32,127 bases of DNA. It comes from Rhizophagus sp. LPA8_4_AMF. Its lineage: Eukaryota > Glomeromycota > Glomeromycetes > Glomerales > Glomeraceae. A program made the translations under genes and the position numbers. Of the stretch, positions 19,823 through 29,787 are shown one piece after another; the first letter of the stretch is position 1; each line of letters starts with the position of its first letter. Where the stretch lies: positions 1-32,127 of the forward strand of contig JADRCO010000511.1 of the NCBI GenBank assembly GCA_021464525.1, written 5' to 3'. The notes under the pieces were generated by a model. The model had not been told where the DNA came from. It saw only the letters and a program-made list of their open reading frames with translations, and made no database searches.

Positions 19823-22800
19823 ATGGATTTACGCTCTTGGGTTTCCGACAATGTGATGAAGTTACTTGGAATGTCCGAAAGGATCTTTGTAGATTATATT
19901 ATTGCTGAAGCTCAATCTTGTAGTACTCGGGAATCTTTGCGAGAAAAGCTAACTGAGTTACCACAAACAGTTGAAGCTCAACGTTTTATTGATAATTTGT
20001 TTGATCGAGTACCGAGAAAAAAGTCTCAAAAAGATGAAACTTATTTAAAAAGGAAAAGAGAAGAACAAGAAGCAAAAGAAGCTCTGGCAAAGTCAAAATC
20101 ATATAAGTTGATTCTTGACGATTTTAGCGTTGAAGAACCATCTTCAAAGAAATCTAAAAAATCTAAAAAGGATAAAAGTTTACGTAAAAAAGAAAAATTA
20201 GATACATGGGAAAGTGATCAAGATGACAGAAAGTCTAAAAGTTCGTCGTCAAAGAAAAAGTCAAAGTATTCTGAATCTGAAGATGAATATGAAAAAGAAG
20301 AGAAAGAAAAAATTAAAGATTTGAAAGAAAGAGATGAATTTGCTAAAAGGTTAAGACAAAAGGATAAAGAGAAGACCATAAATCTTGTTGAAGATAGATC
20401 GTCTAAAGCAGAAAGTGAAACTGCTAAAAGACGTAATCTCGCCGATGATGCAGAAGCTCGTAGGAATGTTTTACCGGATATTCGTGAACGGTCTCGTCAA
20501 GAATATTTAAGGGATCGTACTGATAAACAAATGAAAATGTTAGAACTGGGAATTCTTGATGAAGATACTTTGTTCAAAGATGAAAAACTTACTAAAAAAG
20601 AGAAAAAAGAACTTGAATTGAAAAAAGAAACTTTGAGATTAACAAAAGAAAGATTAAGTCTTTCTGGAAAAACTGATGATTATGCTATGCCGGAAGATTA
20701 TATTACGGAGAAAGGAAAAATAGATAAGAAAAAAAAGGAGTCGGTTCTTTATCAACGTTATGAAGAAGATCGTGATCAGCATAGGTTTGTTACAGACCAG
20801 GACCAATGGGAACAAAATCAGATCGTAAAATCACAATTAAAAGTCGGAGCTCAAGATAGAATTAAACAAGAGGAACAATATGAATACGTTTTCGACGATC
20901 AATCTATAGAATTTTTAAATTGGGATTGGAAATCGAATAGTAAAGATGATGAAATAATGGCCAAAATTGATGAAGCTGAAAAGAAAGCAAAGACTATTGA
21001 AGAAACTCGTAAATCTTTGCCAATTTATGCATTTCGTGATGAGTTACTTAATGCTATAGAAGAATTTCAAGTTTTAATAATTGTAGGAGAGACAGGCTCT
21101 GGTAAAACCACTCAATTACCACAATATTTGTATGAAGCAGGATATACCAAGGGCGGTAAAAAAGTTGGCTGTACACAACCTAGAAGAGTTGCTGCTATGA
21201 GTGTAGCTGCTCGTGTATCTGAGGAAATGGGTGTTAAACTTGGATATGAGGTTGGTTATTCAATTCGATTTGAAGATTGTACATCTGATAAGACTATAAT
21301 TAAGTATATGACAGATGGTATGTTACTTCGTGAATTTTTGACTGAACCTTTATTGGATGGATATAACTGTCTTATTATAGATGAAGCTCACGAGAGAACT
21401 TTACATACTGATGTTCTCTTTGGATTAGTTAAAGATATTGCTCGTAGTAGGCCTGATCTAAAACTTTTAATTTCTAGTGCTACATTAGATGCTCAGAAAT
21501 TCGCAGATTATTTTGATGGAGCTCCGATTTTTTCAATTCCAGGAAAGCCTTATCCGGTCCAAATTTGTTATACAAAATCTCCTGAAGCAAATTATATTGG
21601 AGCTGCCGTAACAACCGTGATGCAATTACACATAACTCAGCAAAAAGGTGATATATTGGTCTTCTTAACGGGCCAAGAAGAAATCGAGACTGTACAAGAA
21701 AGTTTACAACAAGCTTGTAGGGTTTTAGGTAGCAAAATAAGAGAACTTATAATATGTCCAATTTATGCTAACCTTCCTCCCGATATGCAAGGAAAAATAT
21801 TTGAACCAACCCCGCCTGGTGCTCGAAAAGTGATATTAGCTACAAACATTGCAGAAACATCTATTACTATTGATGGTATCTCATTTGTTATTGATCCAGG
21901 ATTTGTAAAGCAAAACTTTTATAGTGCAAAAACACGTTTGGAAACATTAGAGGTTGTTACATGTTCAAGAGCTTCAGCAACACAGCGTGCAGGAAGAGCT
22001 GGTCGGGTCGGACCAGGACATTGTTTCAGGTTGTATACAAAACATGCATACGCAAATGAAATGGAAGAGAATAACGTTCCCGAAATTAAAAGGACTAATT
22101 TAGGGAATGTAGTATTAACACTAAAGAGTATTGGTATCCGTGACGTCATGAGTTTCGAATTTATGGATCCTCCTCACGAACAAGCTCTTATTTCAGCTCT
22201 TAAAGATTTATCAGATCTTGGTGCTTTAAATAATGAAGGAGAATTAACAAAATTGGGAAGAAGAATGGCAGAATATCCTTTAGATCCTATGTTATCCAAG
22301 ACGATTATAATTTCAGAAAAATATCATTGTTCTGAAGATGTCATATCGATTATCAGTATGCTTAATGTTCAAAGTTCAGTTTTTTATCGTCCAAAGGATA
22401 AAAAATTTCATGCTGATAAAGCGCGTCAAAACTTTACAAAGCCCGGTGGAGATCATCTCACCTTATTAAATGTTTGGGAACAATGGGTTGATACAAATTA
22501 CTCATTGCACTGGTGTCATGAGAACTTCATCGTATATCGTTCAATGACACGAGCACGAGATGTTCGAGACCAACTTGTCTCATTATGCGAACGTACTGAA
22601 GTTAAGTTAGAATCGAATCCAAATCCTGCTGATATAGTTCCTATACAAAAATCTTTTGTTGCAGGATTTTTTATGAATACAGCGAGATTATTACCATTTG
22701 GTGATTCTTATCAAAAGATTAAATTTGGAGAAGCTGGAAGGAGAATATATATTCATCCAAGTAGTTCATTATTTCAAACACCACCAAAATGGGTGCTTTA

Positions 22801-22981
22801 TTATGAATTAGTTGCTACCCAGAAAGATTATATGAGACAAGTTATGGAAATTCAACCCCAATGGCTAGTAGAAGCTGCACCTACTTGTTATACAAAAGCT
22901 GAATTAGAAAAATTAGATTCAAAAAAGAAAATGCCGAAAAATCATCAAGCTGCAAGTTCATCATCCTCTTCGAGATTTTAA
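19823..22981 (+). CDS. PRP2: DEAH-box spliceosomal helicase, Prp2/DHX16 type, 1052 aa
   Basis: ATP-dependent RNA helicase that remodels the activated spliceosome before the first splicing step. A single uninterrupted reading frame. Residues 1-65 resemble the helical N-terminal domain of DHX16 (start MDLRSWVSDNVMKLLG). Residues about 67-350 are a charged Lys/Glu/Ser-rich region. The helicase core follows: GETGSGKTTQ (Walker A, 422-431), TQPRRVAA (motif Ia), DEAH (520-523), SAT (552-554), FLTGQEEIE (motif IV region), TNIAETSIT (motif V) and QRAGRAGRVG (721-730). The winged-helix, ratchet-like and OB-fold regions complete the C-terminal half, ending in a Ser-rich tail. Length and N-terminal domain fit Prp2/DHX16 better than Prp16, Prp22 or Prp43. 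It is the only intronless gene in the window. A MITE lies about 120 bp upstream of its start. Confidence 0.95.
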   Translation: MDLRSWVSDNVMKLLGMSERIFVDYIIAEAQSCSTRESLREKLTELPQTVEAQRFIDNLFDRVPRKKSQKDETYLKRKREEQEAKEALAKSKSYKLILDDFSVEEPSSKKSKKSKKDKSLRKKEKLDTWESDQDDRKSKSSSSKKKSKYSESEDEYEKEEKEKIKDLKERDEFAKRLRQKDKEKTINLVEDRSSKAESETAKRRNLADDAEARRNVLPDIRERSRQEYLRDRTDKQMKMLELGILDEDTLFKDEKLTKKEKKELELKKETLRLTKERLSLSGKTDDYAMPEDYITEKGKIDKKKKESVLYQRYEEDRDQHRFVTDQDQWEQNQIVKSQLKVGAQDRIKQEEQYEYVFDDQSIEFLNWDWKSNSKDDEIMAKIDEAEKKAKTIEETRKSLPIYAFRDELLNAIEEFQVLIIVGETGSGKTTQLPQYLYEAGYTKGGKKVGCTQPRRVAAMSVAARVSEEMGVKLGYEVGYSIRFEDCTSDKTIIKYMTDGMLLREFLTEPLLDGYNCLIIDEAHERTLHTDVLFGLVKDIARSRPDLKLLISSATLDAQKFADYFDGAPIFSIPGKPYPVQICYTKSPEANYIGAAVTTVMQLHITQQKGDILVFLTGQEEIETVQESLQQACRVLGSKIRELIICPIYANLPPDMQGKIFEPTPPGARKVILATNIAETSITIDGISFVIDPGFVKQNFYSAKTRLETLEVVTCSRASATQRAGRAGRVGPGHCFRLYTKHAYANEMEENNVPEIKRTNLGNVVLTLKSIGIRDVMSFEFMDPPHEQALISALKDLSDLGALNNEGELTKLGRRMAEYPLDPMLSKTIIISEKYHCSEDVISIISMLNVQSSVFYRPKDKKFHADKARQNFTKPGGDHLTLLNVWEQWVDTNYSLHWCHENFIVYRSMTRARDVRDQLVSLCERTEVKLESNPNPADIVPIQKSFVAGFFMNTARLLPFGDSYQKIKFGEAGRRIYIHPSSSLFQTPPKWVLYYELVATQKDYMRQVMEIQPQWLVEAAPTCYTKAELEKLDSKKKMPKNHQAASSSSSSRF

Positions 22982-24315
22982 TAAAACTTCATATTTTTTA
23001 TATTTAAGTTGTATTAACTTATTATTATTAATAGAATTTATAAATAAGATAATAATTGTAATTACTTAATTGGTTACTATTCAGAACGTTATTTTTTTAT
23101 AATTTATATTTCAATCTTCTTTTATTCTGTTTTTATGGTAAGTTTAACAATTAGAGCAATAACAAAAGTAAAATTTTTAATAATAAAAATAAATTGATCA
23201 GAAAGAAGTGTGATAAATATTAATTTAATTCTTTTATCATCTTTTCGACATTGTTAAAATGTACTTTGTAATCAATTTTAACATAATGACCGAGTCCAAG
23301 AGATCTACTCAAGCATGTGTACAGGTTGTTGGAAGACATTTTTATTAATGCTGTTGAGAATTCTATTCCTTCAGAAGAGATAAAGCAAATTTGAATGGAA
23401 ATTTATAAATGCTTCAATAATAATGGTCAATAAATGATTTAGAGAAAAACGATACACAATTTCTAATCCTCTTTACAAGAGGTTGAGTAACTGGATGGAT
23501 GATAAGTTAAAGGTCCAAATATTGTACCCTTTTGATATAGATAATAAACGTACTTGTACGTAATTCAGATTGATGAAATATTAATGGCAATATGACTGTT
23601 AATATGTTGACATCCAATTCCAATATCTAATAGAAAGTTGTTATTGACTTTTTTCATCGTAAAAACTCTCGTCATACTTATTAGAAAAGATTATATCATC
23701 GGCAAAGAATAATTTGATATTACGGTTAAAAACAATTCACTTTTTGGTTGGAATAAATTTGATGCAAGTCACGTGAAAGCATAAAGAAGGATTTTTAAAG
23801 GTGGCTGTGTTTCATTTGAATTTGAAATTTTTAGACCATAGTAGATTGCAAATTATTTTCGTCTTTTCCGATCAAAGCAATGCTCTATCGTTGCTTGTAA
23901 ATATTTGATATTGCACTTCAATTGTTAACAATGAATTACTGAATCGGAATTGCAAACTCTTACAATTTCAAGCAAGGAAGCTGATATTATTAATAAAGAG
24001 CATAATGAAATACATCAAAATTAAAAAACGATCCGCCGTCGTATATATGAAACTTTTATCATACGTGATTCTTTATACCATGATTCGAATTTTTTGTAGG
24101 CCGTTTTGGCATTGCAGTCCTTGGCCAGATTTAGTCATTAGCTAAACCTAGTTAAAATGATGAGCCTCACTAAAAAAAATGTGTTAAAAATAGCAATTAA
24201 GCTGAGAGTGACACAGCCACCCAGTAAATCCAGTAAAAAGTATAAAAGTAAAAAAAAATCAAACTTGAAAAAGGTTTAAATTCGAAACGATAATTAAAAA
24301 ATTTTCACAAAGGAC
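22982..24315. other. Intergenic region, possible decayed sequence
   Basis: About 1.3 kb between the helicase stop codon and the ENTH gene start. The first 250 bp are very AT-rich and should hold the helicase 3' untranslated region. The part 23270-24170 is less AT-rich, and short stretches read like protein in shifting frames with many stops (for example around 23340-23400 on the plus strand). This could be an old gene or transposon relic, but I cannot identify it. Confidence 0.45.
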
Positions 24316-26382
24316 ATGGACCAACTAAATAATATAACCCTTTGGGATGTTAAAGATGTATTTAATAAAGTGTAAGTTTTTTATTATAAACATTTGTAAG
24401 TTAAGTTTTCAATTAGATTGCTAAAAAGTATTTTTTAGTAAGAATGTCGTGATGAACTATACTGAAATGGAGGCCAAAGTACGTGAGGCCACCAATAATG
24501 AACCTTGGGGTGCTAGTAGTACTTTGATGCAAGAAATTGCCCAAGGTACCTATAATTAGTAAGTGATAATGATATAAGCTAGTTTGTTAGAATAATTTTT
24601 TTTTTTTTATTTATACAAACCGGGAAATTTTTTGATTTATCTTCATTTTTAATTGAAGCACACATTTTAATGAGATCATGCCAACAATTTATAAGCGATT
24701 TACAGAAAAGGAAGCGAGGCAATGGAGACAAATTTATAAGGTAGCTTTAATTAATTGATATTTCATTGGATAGATAATTAATTCAAATTATTTTGTTAAT
24801 TTTTTATTAACAGGCTCTTCAATTGCTTGAATATCTTGTGAAACATGGATCTGAAAGAGTTGTTGATGATGCCCGAGCACATATGGGAACTGTTAAAGTT
24901 TTGAAGAATTTCTCATATTTTGATGAAAAAGGAAAAGATCAAGGAATAAACAGTTAGGAAAACATTTTTAGTTGGACATCGAATAAAAATGATTTTTCAT
25001 TTTATTTTATATATTTAATATTTAATACATTACCTATATTTAGTTCGTAATCGGGCAAAAGAACTTGCAGACCTTCTAAACGATAACGAAAAAGTTAGGC
25101 AAGAACGTAAGAAAGCAAAAGCCAATAGAAGTAAATTCACTGGCGTTAGTTCCGACGCAATCGGTTATGGAGGTTTTAGCGGAAGTTTTAATGGTGGATC
25201 ATCTCGTTATGGAGGATTCGGAAACGATTCGTATAGTTATTGTGAGTATCGTTAAGTTTTGTTTAAACAGTATTTTATTTACAAAAAATTTAAATATATG
25301 AAAATATTTGCTATTGTTTAGCTGAGGAGAGATCTCGTTCCAGATATGATGATTATGACATACAATGGCAAAGTGATTATAGGTCTGGAAGGATTTCCCC
25401 ATCAGATGACAGAAGATCGAGTCTCGGAAATAATAATCGATCAAGTATATCTTCACTTAAAAAGACATCTGAATCAGTCATTTCTAATTCTAACGGTTCA
25501 TCCGAACAACAGAAAGAAGTAAATTTATTTGATTTCGATGATCCTCCTGTTACTTCAGCTACCTTTAATCAAACCACTTCCAATGATTTTGGTAAGAAAA
25601 GAATTTGTTTTATTTTAATTCAAAATATGTTTATCTTACCTTGTATCCAATATATTTAAAAAAAAATCATTTTATAGATGATGATTTCCAAGATTTTCAA
25701 AGTGCACCGCCTATGCCATCATCTCAAAGATCATCAATTTCTCAGTCATCAGGACTTCAAAACAATTCAAATCCTTCAATTCAACCAATCACAAATTTAA
25801 AATTAGTTCAGCCTATTTCACATATACAATCATCAACTCAACCTAATGTAAATGTTTCTTCCGGAATTAACAATAATTTACTTGACGATTTTCTTGGTCC
25901 TGTATCTGCATCACCATCTACAAATTTGCCAATTAACACACAAAAACCTTCCTCTACATCATCAAATACTTCACAGCCTATTAATGCTTTCAATACAACA
26001 AAACCTATTTCGCCAACTACACCGAAGCAAGTAAGCAATTTAGTTGTTTTAAAATATCTTTTTTAATGAAGGCTGTTTTTTAATATTTAAAATATCTGCA
26101 AATTTACAGAACATTCCAAACCAAAATACTTCTTTTCCCAACTTGAAATCTAATGATATATGGGCATCTAATCTTGTATCTTTGGATTCATTGGGAAAAG
26201 AACCCAATAATACAAAACAGTCTGCTAAGCCAACAATGAATTCTCTTGCACAAGCTGACTCTACATCTTGGGCAGTTAAAGGAACCTGGGCTACTGCACA
26301 GCCAGTACAACAGCCGATTCATCATAACACTCAACTTAATTCTCAACAAAAACAACAAGATTCATTTGATTTGCTAATGTGA
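24316..26382 (+). CDS. ENT3: ENTH-domain clathrin adaptor, epsinR/Ent3 type, 496 aa
   Basis: Epsin-related adaptor expected to bind phosphoinositides and clathrin/AP-1/GGA at the trans-Golgi and endosomes. Exons: 24316-24371, 24439-24558, 24659-24740, 24814-24952, 25044-25241, 25322-25591, 25678-26030 and 26110-26382, joining to 1491 nt in frame. The ENTH domain covers about residues 10-150: NVVMNYTEMEAKVREATNN, EPWGASSTLMQEIA, RQWRQIYKALQLLEYLVKHG, then DEKGKDQGINIRNRAKEL and ERKKAKANRSKFTG. These follow CLINT1 and Ent3 more closely than plasma-membrane epsins, and no ubiquitin-interacting motif is seen. The rest is Ser/Asn/Gln-rich and disordered. It carries candidate adaptor motifs: LFDF (267-270), DDDFQDFQ (289-296, like gamma-ear-binding acidic Phe motifs) and LLDDFL (356-361, clathrin-box-like). 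It ends SFDLLM. Starting at the first Met gives the expected short lead before the domain. The gene symbol is by family resemblance. Confidence 0.9.
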
Positions 26383-27003
26383 TTTTTATATCATTATTAT
26401 TATAATAGAAAAATAAGAAGAGTTAAATTTTAGATGATTTAATAATTTATGATGGTACACCAAAAAGAAAAAATCCCAAAATTTATTTAATAATACGAGT
26501 ATATTATGTAACAAGATTTGATTATATTAAATTATTATTTTTTATTACATTTCTTCTTAGATTTAATAGTTACGAGTTTTGGATTAAATGTTTATTTGAA
26601 AGAGTTTAATGGATTTCATATTATCATTAAAGAAATATACATTTTAACAGTTACTTTTATTGGTTATGTAGTTAATAATAAAAAATTCTGTCTATTAAAA
26701 ATGGCCATAAAATTTTAAATTTTATAACCTACTGTATTTATTACTATCAGTAATATTTTTATTTAAGAATTCTGCAAATTTTTATAGAATTTTTAAAGTC
26801 TACAAATTTATGTATTTTTAAAATTTATAATTTTAAAATTCCATAAACTATTACTTTATTAGGCTCTTTAAGAATTTTTTTAAAGATTTTAAAGTTTACT
26901 AAAAAAATGCATCACTCTAATTGAAGACCATTAATTACATAATATCTAACCTATTAAAATATAAATTTTGATGTAAATTGATCAAAATCCTAATGCATTA
27001 CTT

Positions 27004-27176
27004 AGGGCAGCACATATTATGTAATATTTAGTTTAAATATAAACTTACCTCCTTGTCAGATTTAACAGCCAATCAAATTATTATATTATAAATATGTAAT
27101 TTTATTAAGTGTAATGTAAGATTTTAACTATCCCCCTCCCCTCCTTTAATAATTACGTAATAAGTGTCGCTCCCTT
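27004..27176. mobile_element. Possible MITE with degenerate terminal inverted repeats
   Basis: The left end AGGGCAGCACATATTATGTA resembles the reverse complement of the right end (AGGGAGCGACACTTATTACG). TTA or TA is present at both edges (27002-27004 and 27175-27177), compatible with a short target duplication. Similarity of the ends is imperfect and the interior is featureless, so this is tentative. Confidence 0.3.
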
Positions 27177-27459
27177 ATATAATTTTTCTTATTTTTTAAA
27201 ATTTTGTCTTAACAATATATTTTATGGCAAAATAATAATAAATTAAATATTTTATAATATAAATTATTAATTAAATACAAAAAAAAAGTAATAATTTTTA
27301 ATAATGGTTTTTTTTTTCTGTGCATCTGCGTAAAATGCAGGGGTGCATAAATTATATATAAAATTTTAAACTCTTATGCATAGTATAAAAAATTAATAAA
27401 TTTATTAAAAATTATGGCAACACATATATTATCTTATATGTATCCACTTGTAATGCCAG

Positions 27460-27770
27460 AATTGATGTAGATCAGAAAATTAGATCAGAGGTATAGTTCT
27501 GAAGTGTAGATCATTTTGGCACAGTAATGCATGTAATTAATTAGTAACGTTTCATGTTATAAATAGTTGTAGATCATAATTTTATTATAAATAGAATAGG
27601 AATTTCCCTTGAGAAAAGGGGGACAACCTTACTTTGTAATTAACATTTATCATGAAACAATAAATAAACTTGAAGGTTATATTTAATAAACTATCGTTAT
27701 AATTTAATGTTGTCCACATCTTGTGTTGTCAGAGTGGCAGAAACTGACACCACAAATGGTGCATGCTCCG
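27460..27770 (+). mobile_element. Possible solo LTR or retrotransposon edge
   Basis: The stretch has TATAAATAG twice (near 27560 and 27590), several AATAAA/AATAAAC words (27659-27690), and ends near TTGTGTTGTCA followed by TGGCAGAAACTGACACC, which could be a primer-binding site. This order (promoter, polyadenylation signal, CA end, TGG) is what an LTR would show. I see no second LTR and no gag or pol, and the left end is not defined. Confidence 0.25.
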
Positions 27771-27780
27771 AGAATCACCT

Positions 27781-27862
27781 TTCTACTGTCTTCTTACAGT
27801 AGAAAACTTATACTGCTGAGAACTGTCTATTAAACAACCTTCTACTGTCGGCTTACAGTAGA
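27781..27862. repeat. Two related hairpins, TTCTACTGT-loop-ACAGTAGAA
   Basis: Hairpin 1 at 27781-27804 has a perfect 9-bp stem with a 6-nt loop (CTTCTT). Hairpin 2 at 27841-27862 has the same stem (8 bp, TCTACTGT/ACAGTAGA) and a different 6-nt loop (CGGCTT). The stems match exactly while the loops differ at three of six positions. The 36 bp between them show no obvious repeat. Confidence 0.75.
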
Positions 27863-29186
27863 TACCCTCTGCCTAAAGACTATATTTCTTGAGAATTTTA
27901 GGTGAGGTATCAGATGTATATAATGACTAACAATAAATCTTTAAGGTTTACAACCCTTTTTTAAATTATACTTAGACATAAATTTTTAGGTATGTCTTCT
28001 TACATACACTAGAGACTAGAAATTTGCACAATCATGACAATCTCTATGTTCAACAAGGCTTCTAAAAAAGGTCCTTTATAAGACTGCATTTTAAGGTCTT
28101 CTTGATAGGATTGCGTTTAAAGGTCCTTTTATTTATAAACGTATTTTAGAAGTTTTCATGTACCATAGGTAAAGTATAAACTTTGTTTGTTTATTTGGTT
28201 TATTCTAAAGTAAAACATACTTAGAAGATTATGATATTATAAGAACTCAACTATATTATTTTTATAAAATCCCAATAAAATTGCGTTAAAAATCCAACAA
28301 TTTTAATTTTAATAAATAACCTCACTACGTTATAATCCCAACAATTTTAACTTTAAATTAACCCTATATAGTATAAAACTCAATAAATAAATTTTCTGCA
28401 AATTTTGTTAAATTTATTAAAAATAATCCCGATTTAAATCCCAAATTAAACTTATATAATGCAAAACCTAAATAGAAATATGATAAATTTTCATTAAAAT
28501 TGCTTAAGAATAACACATTTTGAAATCCCAATATGATGATTAATAAAATCCAAAGTTAAAGACCCATAAAAATTAAGAAATCCCATAACTTATTAACTTA
28601 AATATTGAAATTGAAAGAAGATGTTAAGAACTTAAGGAATTAGACAAGATTTATAACAGTAGATTTAATTCTATAAGAAACTCCAAAAATCATTAATTGA
28701 AGTTAAATGGAAATAATATAAATATTATTTATTAGATTTATTATTATTTCTTTTAAAAATAGCAGTAGCAGGAGGATTTAAAAGAAATTTTTCAAGTTTT
28801 AGATCATAAATTTCGTCTATAAGTAAGGATGATGAGTAAATACAAATAAAATAGTTGGTAGAGTTTAATAAAGAAAATACTTACGTCATAATTTTAAGAC
28901 CAAATAAGATAAATTTGCTTTTTCTTTGTGAAGCATCTGGAGGTCATTTTAGGACTTTACATTCTGAATTCGCATATCTTCCAAATTAGCCTCAGTATTG
29001 TGACGCCTATTTTTAGATAATTAGACTTTTTTTTTAAGTCCGCAATAGTTATTTTAAGGTAACAAAATGTCAATTCTTCCCTTGAGAATACAAGACGATC
29101 TAGTGGAAAAGATAATAGTAGAAAAATAGTTAGTTAAAAACTAAGTGGATAAAGTCAATAGTCTATGATCATTTTACACACAGATT

Positions 29187-29634
29187 GAAAAGTAAAAAAT
29201 TAGGCACCAATCAGGCACCAATCAGATGACTGATTGATGACCAATTAGTGCCTGATTGGTATTTTCGCCAAAATCTATTAGCAATCAGGCAGTTTGCTAT
29301 TTTTTGATCTAGTGATCAAAAAAAGATGAAATATAGTTCATTGGAATCGTCTCATCATAATGAATCAAATGGTAGTAAAATTATATTTCTAGAATCAATC
29401 AATAATAAAAAATTGAGCAAAATGCAAAAAAATATTTTTATTTTTGTTATATTTTACATTTTGTTTAATATTTTATCATTGATTAATTCTAGAAATATAA
29501 TTTTACTACCATTCAATTCGTCATAATGAGATGATTCCAATGAACTATATTTCATCTTTTTCTGATCATTAGATCAAAAAATAGCAAACTGCCTGATTGA
29601 TGACTGATTGGTGCCTGATTTTTCACTTTTTGAC
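29187..29634. mobile_element. Foldback element with long inverted repeats
   Basis: The sequence 29282 to about 29425 reads almost identically to the reverse complement of about 29455-29599, so the segment folds into a long hairpin centred near 29440. Shared words include CAATCAGGCAGTTTGC, GATGAAATATAGTTCATTGG and TTCTAGAAT. Outer ends (AAAAATTAGGCACCAATCAG at left, CTGATTGGTGCCTGATTTTT at right) extend the symmetry, but the left arm carries an extra segment of about 58 bp (29225-29282) with further GGCACCAATCAG-type words. No transposase frame; the open frames inside (29326-29526 +, 29552-29734 -) are shadows. No clear target duplication seen. Confidence 0.8.
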
Positions 29635-29787
29635 CTGTGACAGGAGATATCCATTCAAAAACTAAGTGTACTAGAGGTACAAGTACTCCTGTCAAACCAT
29701 TCAAAAATGATACTCTGAAGGTATGAAATCCCATCTATAGAAAATTTCCATTCAAAAACAATTTAAAAACTTTACGTATAATACCCA

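Larger units (their letters stand above)
26383..29186. other. Gene-poor AT-rich region with element fragments
   Basis: No gene supported across about 2.8 kb. The open frame at 26518-26718 (+) is AT-driven. It contains a possible MITE at 27004-27176, an LTR-like stretch at about 27460-27770 with TATAAATAG and AATAAA words, and two similar hairpins at 27781-27862. The part 28030-28130 repeats AAGGTC(C/T)TT words. The part 28200-28900 is plain AT-rich DNA in which I see nothing. Confidence 0.5.

Noticed and set aside
23281..23520. Possible gene after the helicase
   Set aside because: Protein-like stretches switch frame and contain many stops within 100 bp, and no family is recognisable. It is kept only as a possible relic.
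29326..29734. Open frames inside the foldback element
   Set aside because: Both follow from the inverted-repeat sequence itself, have no recognisable domain, and are too short for a transposase.
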